Of a DNA stretch of 30,251 nt, positions 13,801 through 25,800 are shown piece after piece; positions within the stretch are counted from its first letter, which is position 1; each line of letters starts with the position of its first letter. The position numbers and the translations under genes were made by a program. This stretch comes from Priapulus caudatus (lineage: Eukaryota > Priapulida > Priapulimorpha > Priapulimorphida > Priapulidae), in contig NW_014577214.1 in assembly GCF_000485595.1 (NCBI RefSeq), forward strand, positions 161,579 through 191,829. The letters are read 5' to 3'. Below the pieces are notes generated by a model. That model worked only from the letters and a program-made list of their open reading frames with translations. It did no database searches and had not been told where the DNA came from.

Positions 13801-16800
13801 CTTACCCGGAACGCTTTATCTCAAAAGCTGCATATATTCCGGAATAAGTCGGTTTCCCGATCTGTCAAATTGCTGTAGAGCGGTCAAATTCTTTAGATAT
13901 AGCCAAATATTATATATCATTTTAAAGGTAATTAAATGATCTATTCAGATATGCACATAACTCAATTTGTAGAATTTTTCTACTTAATCCTGGTATTTGC
14001 TGGAGCGGGTCACATTATGAATACATCTAGATACTATAATATAATCCTGCAAGCGGAACAGGTTTATTAATACTAGACATATATGCTCTGCCCTGCATGC
14101 AGATACATTATTTTCTATGCGTAATACAACAGGTACCCAAGGATACGTTTAGAAAAGCAGTACAGAGAGAGATGCACAGTCAGGTCGCACGTTGTCCAGA
14201 CAGGATACGCTAATGGAAGCCATTCCAGATTTCGACCAGAAAGCATTGATCTGTGATATAATTGTCAGCAATGCACAGAAACAACAGCAGTGAAGTGAAC
14301 ACTGACGAAAACAACACACTTACACGAGTAGCAGATATATGATATTCGTCGACCTTTGTAATGTCTTTTCTAACGTATCCTTACGTCCAACCATAAAGAG
14401 CGATCAATGAAAACACCAACCTGCTGTGGCAATATGGCCTCTGGTACTGATTTGTTTGGTGACAGCCGATGGCCTTGTGGCGTGACAACTGTTACCTAGC
14501 GCAACTAGATGCTGAATAATTGACGCTTGCGATATTATACCACACCAGCATTGGCACTTTCATAGTCACACGCACTACGCATGCATTACTTTGTGCTGCC
14601 AGAGTAGGTAACAACTTAACGCACGCAGATCAACCCTACCTATCGTGAATGCCTCATGTGCTTAACAGTGTCCACACGCGCGTACTACATGATTGTGGGA
14701 TGGAGACCAAAATCTAAGCCACGCATGATCATGAGAGAACAAGCGATTATTAGGCTCCCTTAATAATCTTAACACCTGACATATTGCACAACACGGTGGA
14801 AAGCCGCGCATGCACAGCGGCTGCAGCCATCACAGAAATGCATCTATAGATCACCTTTCACGCTGGTCGAGAGACAGCAAAGAGAAAGCAGTGGAGTAGC
14901 CATAACAGGCCGCACTCATAGGGTCCTAGTGTCCCCAGGGGTACTAGCCAGAACGACTACCCTGGTACGGCTCCGGTATACCGCCGAACGTACCCTGGTA
15001 ACTATCTAGCGTGATAATGGTTCAGGTTAGCGTTAGTGTTAGTGGGGTAGGGTATAGCGGGTTTAGCGGAGTAGGCGTGTAGCCGCCGATCCCGTACACT
15101 CGTTAATGGAGTAGGCTGAGGTACGGTCCGGCATATTAGATAAGTAGTATTTAGTACCAGGCGTACGTTCCGCAGTTACCTGCGGCGGACATAGACCCTC
15201 TCAGCCATTAACAGGGTGTACAGGGCATTACCAGAAAGAATGATTCATAAATTCGACTGCCCCAATATATATGAATTTTGCAATTTCAATCGCTTGTTGA
15301 GCTCTCTGACACAACTTAGCTAAGATTATACTTAAAAGAGAAAAAAAAAATATAATGTACTTTTAAAATAGCCATGCAGGAGTATCTTTTACTTGAGCTT
15401 TCATGTGGAAACATGTCATAGCATAACCACACAAGAATGCATCCGGCTAGGACTCAAAATACCAAACACAACATTTTAAAATATATGCACCAACACATAT
15501 TGTAAAAATATCATGTAATATTTTAATGGAGAATATAGTAATCCAACATTTATTTCAACACAACATAACATTACACACAGATATCAACTTATCTTAAAAA
15601 AAACTAAATTGATAAGAGCCACCAACAGAAGAAAAGAGGCAAATCTAGAAGCATGAAAGTGATCAGCCCACTTTCAAAGATATGGGAGCCAAACATACGG
15701 TAAAGCAAGTAGGAGCTGCTGAGAATATCGACTAGCAGATGAACAAACAAATAGAAGGAATCTGTCATATATGTAGATATATAGCGTTCTGTTAAGGTGG
15801 AACGTGAAAGGTGTGTACCTTACAAAGAAAATTGGCGTCTACGGTATTTGGAAAGAAAAGCAAAGAAATAAAGAAAACGAAAGCATAGAATAAAAAAAAT
15901 GAGAATGAGAAACAAGCATAACCGAAAGTAAGAAAGCTAACTTACAGCAATTTACATCATGTAGCGAAAAATTACAATTATTATATGATAACATTCATCA
16001 CATACATCAAAAACCACAAAAGTAAGCCAAGCAGCTAATGCCGATGCCAGTTATAACATTATAAGATACTCCTCTGAGTGATCGTTACTGTCGCAATGTA
16101 CACAATTAAACACACAATAAAATTCTTATATAATTAAAAAGTTATTGGTGCTCAGAATAAATGACTGCATGTCATAATTCATCCTGTTGCACACAGTAGT
16201 TATGCTGGGAAATATAAGATAAGCACATTCTGTAACTAAGTAAATATCAACTTCTATATCTAAAATTTTTAATTTTAATTATTTTTACTAAATATAAGAC
16301 AATTTCTAACTAGCATTTCTTGAGCATGTGTTAGACTAATTACTCCACAGCTACTATTTTGCATGGCACAGTCATCATAGCCTCAATTATGTAGAGGCAG
16401 CTTGCCCAACTTCTCGCTCCGTTTCCGACAGTTCAACTGCTGTTTTTTAACTCTTGCCTTCGAGTAATCTCCTGTAGAAGCCTGCCTTCAGCTGCTACCG
16501 CATTGGTAGGCCTTCCTCATTCTTACCAAAACCAGGCGCGGGTATCAGTTTTTCGTTTGAGGTGGTTTTCTTCCAATGCTTCTACTTTATATCATTGCTG
16601 GTTCTCCCGGCTTATCCCTTGCCAATCTAAATTTTAATTCCTTTTTCTGGTATCTTATTTGAATTAACCGTAGCACTTGCTACCAAGTGCCAAACGCCTT
16701 CATGGGGCTGGAGGTGGCAAAATAAAATCAGCTCTTGCCCAATTTCGCTCTGAATTGATTCGCCTCCAACTTTTTGCTTCGCCCAGCTATCTTGAGCCAC

Positions 16801-19800
16801 TTACAGTTTCTGCTGTCTCTTCCTCCAGATGGACTTTTGACGATGTTTAGCACTTTGCCTAACACAGAGTCCATCAGCAGCATATCATCTGCCTTTGTGT
16901 GATTCATACTATGGTGCTGTATAGATTGTTTATGTTTTCCTGTTTCTTCCAGATTTTTCTCTGCGCTAGTTTACTTTTAATTGCTTGCTTTTGAGTTTTA
17001 TCTTGAAAAAATCAACAATGCACTGGTACCAAATGCCAACCCTGTCATCTTCAGTTAGGCCTGCAGATGAACACGACTATTCATCAGTTTCTTGCCAGTT
17101 TGTTCCTGAATAATTTGTTCCAAACTCTTGTTGCTTCGCCCAGCTGTCTTGGAGCAAGCACTGGTTTTCGCTCTCTCTTGCTCCAGACGACTTTGACGAT
17201 GTTTAGCCACTTTTGCCCCACACAAAGTGTATCAGGGATATCACCCGCCCTTTGTGTGTATTCCATACTATGGTTCTGCTATAAGATTTGTTTATGCTTC
17301 TTTCCTGTTTCTTCCCAGTTTTCTCTGGCTAAGTTTCTTTTAATTCTTGCTCTGGATTTTATCTTGAATTAATAATGCACTGTACCAAATGCCAACCCTT
17401 CATCTCTCATTAGGCTGAGATGAAACACTATCAGCAGTTCTTTGCAGATTTGTTCTGAATCAATATTGTTCTAACTCTTGTTGCTCTTGCCCAAACTGTC
17501 TTTGAGCAATCACTGTTTTCTGCTCTTCTCGTGCTCCAGACGGACCTTTGACGATGTTTAGCACTTTTGCCCAACACGAAGGCATTCAGGGATATCATCT
17601 GTTTTCGCATAGGTTCTTATATGCTATGGTTCTGTGATAGATTTGCTCTATGTCTTCCTCGCTTTCTCCCACGTTTTCTCTGCGTCTAAGTTTACGGGTG
17701 TAATTCTTGCTTCTGGCCGTTTATCTTGAATTAACTAATGCACTCGTGACAAAATGCCAACCCTCATCTCATTAGGCCTGAGATGAACACACTATCAACC
17801 AGCTTCTTGCCAGATTTGCTTCTGGAATAATTTGTATCCAACGCTTGTTAGCTTCGCCCAGCTGTCTTGAGCACTTACAGTTTTCTGCTGTCTGCTCCTC
17901 CGACGACTTTGACGATGATTAGCACCTTTTGCCAACACAGTGGCATCAGGGCATATCATCTTGTTTTCGCCATGCGTTCTTCTATGCTATGCGTTCTGTA
18001 TAGATCTCTATGTCATTCCTGTTTCTCCCAGTTTTCTCTGGCCTAAGTTTACTATTTAATTCTGCTTTTTTTTCCGGGGTTTATCTTGAATTAACAAGTG
18101 ACACTGGTACCCAAATGGCCAACCTTCAGCTTCATTAGGCTGAGATGAAACACTATCATCAGTTCTTGCAGAGTGCTTCTGAATAATTTAGTCTCCAAAC
18201 TCTTGCTTGTTTTGCCAGCTGTCTGAGACTTAATGTTTTCTGCTGTCTCTCTCCAGACCGATTTGACGAGTTTAGCACTTTCCCAAAGTTTGTCCTTCAG
18301 GGATACTATTCATCCATTCATGTCNNNNNNNNNNNNNNNNNNNNNNNNNTCACCAGAATGCACCAAATATAGCCTAATTTTTTAAAAACTCACGGGGGCA
18401 TGCCCCCGGACCACCCTAGCTGCAGAAGAACATATATGGAAACTATATATACGCACGCACGCACGCACACACGCTCGCTCGCACGCACGCACGCACACAC
18501 ACATGTATAAGCATGACTACTGCGCAGACATTTTTTGATATTTAGAAGTGTTGTTGATATTTAGAACACTTGTGTACTTCTATGACCTTAGCTGTAAACT
18601 GGATTATCCCCATGATCTGTGAAAAGAGCATTATTTTCACTGTGAAATGTGAAAAGCAGTTTATTTTTACTGTGAACTGTGAACAGTACCCCCCTTACCC
18701 CCCTCTTATAACATATAAGTACTCCTCTGAGTGATGTTACTGTGCAATGTACACAACTTAACACACAATAACATTTTATATAATTAAAAAGTTATTGGTG
18801 TCAGAACAATGACTGCATGTCCAATAATTCATCCTGTGACACAGTAGTTATGCTGGGAAATATAAGATGCACATTCTGTAACTAAGTAACTTTCAACTTC
18901 TATATTTAAAATGTTCCTATTTAAATTTTTTTTACTAAATATAAGACAATTTCTAACAGCATTTTCTGAGATGTTTAGGCTAATTACTCCACAGTACTAT
19001 TTTGCATGGCACATTCATCATAAGCTCATTATGTAGAGACTTGCCCAACTTCTGCTGGTTCCGACAGTTCACCTCTGTTTTTTAACTCTTGCCTTCGAGT
19101 AATCTCCTGTAGCAGCTGTTCAGTGCTACCGATTGGTAGGCCTTCCTCATTGTTACCAAAACCAGGGCGGGTATCAGTGTTCGTTTGAGGTGGTTTTTCT
19201 TCAATGCTTCTACTTATATCATGCTGTTTCTCCCGGCTTGCCCTTGCCAATCTAAATTTTAATTCTTTTTTCTGGGTTTTATTTTGAATTAACCGTGCAC
19301 TTGTACCAAGTGCCAAACCTTCATCTCCATGGGGCTGAGGTGGAAGAATAAAATCAGCTCTTGCAGATTTGCTCTGAATGATTCGCTCCAACTTTTGTTG
19401 CTTCGCCCAGCTATCTTGAGCACTTACAGTTTTCTGCTGTCTCTCCTCCAGATGACTTTGACGATGTTTAGCACTGATCTCTAGATTATTATGGTCATTT
19501 TTAATTAACCAAAAAAAAATCCCTTCAGACCCGCCCCTCACCGCTTATCCCCGACTGGGCCCCTTACCAGGAACGCTTTATCTCAAAAGCTGCATATATT
19601 CCGGAATAAGTCGGTTTCCGATCTCTAAATTCTTTAGATATAGCCAAATATTATATATCATTTTAAAGGTAATTAAATGATCTATTCAGATATGCACATA
19701 ACTCAATTTGTAGAATTTTTCTACTTAATCCTGGTTTTGCTGGAGCGGGTCACATATGAATACATCTAGATACTATAATATAATCCTGCAAGGGAACAGG

Positions 19801-22800
19801 TTTATTAATACTGACATATATGCTCTGCCCTGCATGCAGATACATTATTTTCTATGCGTAATACAACAAGTACCCAAGGATACGTTTAGAAAGCATACAG
19901 AGAGAGATGCACAGTCAGGTCTCACGTTTGTCTAGACAGGATACGCTAATGGAAGCCATTCCGATTTCGACCAGAAACATTGATCTGTTGATATAATGTC
20001 ACAATGACAGAAACAACAGCAGTGAAGTAACACTGACGAAAACACACACTTACACGAGTACAGATATATGATATTCGTCGACCTTTGTAATGTCTTTTCT
20101 ACGTATCCTTACGTCCAACCATAAAGAACGATCAATGAAAACACCAACCTGCTGTGGCATATGGCCTCTGGTTACTGATTTGTTTGGTGACAGCCGATGG
20201 CTTGTGGCGTGACAACTGTTACCTAGCAACTAGATGCTGAATAATTGACGCTTGCGATATTATACCACACCAGCATTGGCACTTTCATTAGTCACCACCC
20301 ACGCATGCATTACTTGTGTGCGCAGAGTAGGTAACAACTTAACGCAGCAGATCACCCTACCTATCGTGAATGCCTCATGTGTTAACAGTTCCACACGGCG
20401 GTACTACATGATTGTGGGATGGAGACAAAATCTAAGCCACACATGATCATGAGAGAACAAGGGATTATTAGGCTCCCTTAATATCTTACACCTGACATAT
20501 TGCACAACCACGTGGAAAGCGCGCATGCACAGGTGTGCAGCATCACAGAAATGCATTATAGATCACTTTCACTGGTCGAGAGAGAAAGAGAAAGCAGTGG
20601 AGTAGCCATAACAGGGACTCATAGGGTCTATGTCCCCCAGGGTACTGCCAGAACGTACCCTGGGTACGGTCCGGTATACCAGCATAACAGGGTGTACAGG
20701 GCATTACCAGAAATAATGATTCATAATTCGACTGCAATATATATTGAAATTTTGCAATTTTAATTCTTGTTGGTTCTGACACAACTTAGCTAAGATTTAT
20801 ACCTAAGGGAGAAACAAAAAATTAATGTACTTTTAAAATTAGCCATGCAGGAGTATCTTTACTGAGCTTTCATGTGGAAACATGTCATAGCATAACCACA
20901 CAAGAAATGCATCCGTCTAGGACTCAAAATACCAACACACATTTTAAAATATATGTACCACGTTAAATAATATTTTAATTATAATATAGTATCCAACATT
21001 TATTTCAACACAACATACATTACACACAGATATCACTTTCTTAAAAAAAACTAAATTGATAATAGCCAGCAACAGAAGAAAAGAGGCAAATCTAGAAGAT
21101 GAAAGTGATCAGCACTTTCAAGGATATGGGAAGCAACATAGGTAAAGCAAGTAGGAGTGTGAGAATATCGACTAGCAATGAACAAACAAATAGAAGGAAT
21201 CTGTCATATATGTAGATATATAGGTCTGTAAGGTGGAACGTGAAAGGGTGTAAAAGAAATTGGGTCTACGTATGGAAAGAAAGCAAAGAAATGAAAGAAA
21301 ACGAAAGCATGAATAAAAAAAATGGAAGAGAAACAAGATAACCGAAAGGTAAGAAAGTACTTAAGCAATTACATCAGTGACGAAAAATTACATTTTAATG
21401 ATAACATTTCCATCACATACATCAAACCACACTAAGCCAAGCAGCTAATGCGATGCAGTTATAACATATAAGTACTCCTCTGAGTGATGTTACTGTGCAA
21501 TGTACACAACTTAACACACAATAAAATTTTATATAATTAAAAAGTTATTGGTGTCAGAATAATGACTGCATGTCCAATAATTCATCCTGTGACACAGTAG
21601 TTATGCTGGGAAATATAAGATGCACATTCTGTAACTAAGTAAATTTCAACTTCTATATTTAAAATTTTAATTTTAATTTTTTTACTAAATATAAGACAAT
21701 TTCTAACAGCATTTTCTGAGATGTTTAGACTAATTACTCCACAGTACTATTTTGCATGGCACATTCATCATAAGCTCATTATGTAGAGACTTGCCCAACT
21801 TCTGCTGGTTCCGACAGTTCACCTCTGTTTTTTAACTCTTGCCTTCGAGTAATCTCCTGTAGCAGCTGTTCAGTGCTACCGATTGGTAGGCCTTCCTCAT
21901 TCTTACCAAAACCAGGGCGGGTATCAGTGTTCGTTTGAGGTGGTTTTTCTTCAATGCTTCTACTTATATCATGCTGTTTCTCCCGGCTTTCCCTTGCCAA
22001 TCTAAATTTTAATTCCTTTTTCTGGGTTTTATTTTGAATTAACCGTGCACTTGTACCAAGTGCCAACCCTTCATGGGGCTGAGGTGGAAGAATAAAATCA
22101 GCTCTTGCAGATTTGCTCTGAATGATTCGCTCCAACTTTTGTTGCTTCGCCCAGCTATCTTGAGCACTTACAGTTTTCTGCTGTCTCTCCTCCAGATGAC
22201 TTTGACGATGTTTAGCACTTTTGCCTAACACAAGTCCATCAGAGATATCATCTGCCTTTGTGTGATTCATACTATGGTGCTGTATAGATTTGTTTATGTT
22301 TTCCTGTTTCTCCCAGTTTTCTCTGGCTAAGTTTACTTTTAATTCTTGCTTTTGAGTTTTATCTTGAATCAACAATGCACTGGTACCAAATGCCAACCCT
22401 TCATCTTCATTAGGCTGAGATGAAACACTATCATCAGTTCTTGCAGATTTGTTCTGAATAATTTGTTCTAACTCTTGTTGCTTTGCCCAACTGTCTTGAG
22501 CAATCACTGTTTTCTGCTCTCTCTGCTCCAGACGACTTTGACGATGTTTAGCACTTTTGCCCAACACAAGTGCATCAGGGATATCATCTGTTTTCGCATG
22601 GTTCTTTATGCTATGGTTCTGTATAGATTTCTCTATGTCTTCCTGTTTCGCCCAGTTTTCTCTGGCTAAGTTTACTTTTAATTCTTGCTTCTGGGTTTTA
22701 TCTTGAATTAACAATGCACTGGTACCAAATGCCAACCCTTCATCTTCATTAGGCTGAGATGAAACACTATCATCAGTTCTTGCAGATTTGTTCTGAATAA

Positions 22801-25800
22801 TTTGTTCCAACTCTTGTTGCTTCGCCCAGCTGTCTTGAGCACTTACAGTTTTCTGCTGTCTCTCCTCCAGACGACTTTGACGATGTTTAGCCCTTTTGCC
22901 TAACACAAGTCCATCAGGGATATCACCCGCCTTTGTGTGATTCATACTATGGTTCTGTATAGATTTGTTTATGTTTTCCTGTTTCTCCCAGTTTTCTCTG
23001 GCTAAGTTTGTTTCATCTCAGCCTAATGAAGATGAAGGGTTGGCATTTGGTACCAGTGCATTGTTAATTCAAGATAAAACCCAGAAGCAAGAATTAAAAG
23101 TAAACTTAGCCAGAGAAAACTGGGAGAAACAGGAAGACATAGAGAAATCTATACAGAACCATAGCATAAAGAACCATGCGAAAACAGATGATATCCCTGA
23201 TGCACTTGTGTTGGGCAAAAGTGCTAAACATCGTCAAAGTCGTCTGGAGCAGAGAGAGCAGAAAACTGTAAGTGCTCAAGACAGCTGGGCGAAGCAACAA
23301 GAGTTGGAACAAATTATTCAGAACAAATCATCTATATCTGATTATAATGTATCACCTCAGCCCAATGAAGATGAAGGGTTGGCATTTGGTACCAGTGCAT
23401 TATTAATTCAAGATAAAATCCAGAAGCAAGAATTAAAAGTACTATCATCAGTTCTTGCAGATTTTTTCTGAATAATTTGTTCTAACTCTTGTTGCTTCGC
23501 CCAGCTGTCTTGAGCAATCACTGTTTTCTGCTCTCTCTGCTCCAGACGACTTTGACGATGTTTAGCACTTTTGCCCAACACAAGTGCATCAGGGATATCA
23601 TCTGTATTCGCATGGTTCTTTATGCTATGGTTCTGTATAGATTTCTCTATGTCTTCCTGTTTCTCCCAGTTTTCTCTGGCTAAGTTTACTTTTAATACTT
23701 GCTTTTGGGTTTTATCTTGAATTAATAATGCACTGGTACCAAATGCCAACCCTTCATCTTCATTAGGCTGGGGTAAAACAATATAATCAGGGTTAGGCGA
23801 TTTATTCTGAATAATTTGCTCTAACTCCTGTTGCTTTGCCCAGCTGTCTTGAGCACTTAATGTTTTCTGCTGTCTCTCCTCCAGACGACTTTGACGATGT
23901 TTAGCACTTTTCCCTAAAGTTTGTCCTTCAGGGATACTATTCATCATCATGTGATTGCTTTGCCTTCTACCCTGTATGTCATTATCTATTCTCTGAGGGT
24001 TTCTTGTGGGGTTTTCTGCAGAGCTGGCCTTAAACTCGTGCCTTCCTATCTTTTCATGTGCAGGTTGCCTGCTACTACTAAGCAAGGTGTCACTACCACT
24101 GCTGGTGGCGCCATTTTTCACAGGCCCGTCATTATGGTAACCAGCGCCAAGTCCTACCTGTGACACTGTCCTCTCCAAGTTCTGTTGCCGTTGCCAGCCC
24201 TTAATAGCTGCTAGGGTGTTCTCCTCCCGCACAGATATTTGTTGCTTCCGCACAGCTGCACTCTTACCGACCCTGAGTCCATTGAAACCAAGGCTATTGG
24301 TGGTTGGATCATATCTACTCATTTTCCTTTCAGTTGTGTTACCACAGCCTGAGATGACCGACACTATATGTCGATGAAAGAACAACAGATGTCATTCAGT
24401 TCAAGTGCATTCCTTGATCCTTCACACAGGATTTTTGCAGTATTCAGCAAGATATTTTTTATTGTGCCACGCAGTTGTAAACAAAGTAAGAATCTGCTGT
24501 CTCTAGCAATGCCCCAATTTGCTTTTAGTCAGGTGACTGGTCTTGAAATCCCAAGCATGTCACGAAGATCATAGTTCCAGGAAAAATATTAATTGTCAGT
24601 CTCAAATGCTCTGCAAATTTTTTCTATGAATCTTGGCAAATGTGCACCAGTCCCTTTTGAGACATTCTTCCAACAACTAGCAACACTTGAACATTTCGTA
24701 GGTCATGCAGAAATCTCAGGGTGCTCAAGGCAGATGAAGATGTTACAAACAGATGTCTGGATCACAAAAGATGTGCCTCTTATCTGCAAATCTGACAAGA
24801 AGCATCTCTGTAGCTTAACAGAAACGTATATCAACAACACTGCTACGTTCCCGTTGTACGGTTGCCATTTCCACCAAGGTGTAACTGAACCAATATCGTA
24901 GTTTCCACTTGACCAAGGCAAATACTATTGATCGACTTTAAAAGCGGTAATTGCCTTTTCGTGTTTGCGCAGAAATGCTTTCCCTAATAGTTTTGGTACA
25001 CAGCACTTAACTTGATGACGTGTGAGAAGGTAGGAGCTACTGCGTACCTGGAGAGAAAAAAGTCAACTTGGCAGTTACATATATAGTGGCTGATACCGCA
25101 TGATACGGAATGTAATAATAATATATAAAGTAATAGCGTACTAATGATAACCCATGCAGAACGTTACAGGACAAAAAGAAAATATACGAACCTAAACGAT
25201 TTTCCTCACGCTTGCCATGCTTGGTGGTACTATGCTTCACTTTTTATAGATACAGATAATGTTGCAGACCGTCAGATTCTCTAAAACTATATCTCTGCCC
25301 TCACAAGCAATGAATGGTAGGAATATGTTTAGATATGTGTGACCTGAACGGCCAAATCAAATGATTATTTTCCATTAGTATTTACCAAAATTACACACGT
25401 AGCATTCTAAGATTCTAGAGCCTTCCAATCTAAAAACTGTCTGTGTGGTCCTACTGGAATAATGACAAATGCGTCTGCAGTCACCACAGTGTGCTGTTGC
25501 TACTCTACTCTGTGGCAACCATTGATTCGAGCCGGATCAATGAGAGTTATAACCTAGCCACGTGCCATTGTGGTTTCGTCACTATAACTCCTAGCATAAT
25601 TAGTGGGCCAAGCGCTGCAGTGAAAGAATGGTGCCACCAGTAGTGCATATAAAGTATGTGACTAAGCAACGGTGATAAAAATAACACTTTTTACTGCTAG
25701 CATAAAAACTACTCCAATATATACTTAAAACTGCTACGAACTCCTAGGAAAATACTTGCAGTTCTTTCCTCAAAATATTTGCTCTGTATCGGCATGCTCA

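Noticed and set aside
20252-20782. Short ORFs on both strands in the repeat gene's 3' flank
   Set aside because: Not preserved in the duplicate copy of the same sequence, AT-rich and without motifs.
22965-23471. Plus-strand ORF of 168 codons encoding the repeat motif
   Set aside because: It is created by the inverted block; reversing the block returns these codons to the minus-strand gene, and the ORF ends are flanking sequence.
22475-23683. Several plus-strand and one minus-strand ORFs of 64-68 codons, similar to one another
   Set aside because: Antisense shadows of the 339-bp coding repeat; they recur only because the repeat recurs.
21779-24322. Repeat gene as an alternative exon of the CSPP1-like gene
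   Set aside because: Phase-0 splicing from exon 1 to the visible acceptors (CATCTCAG, CTGAAAG) hits stop codons within a few codons; it also has its own ATG and stop.
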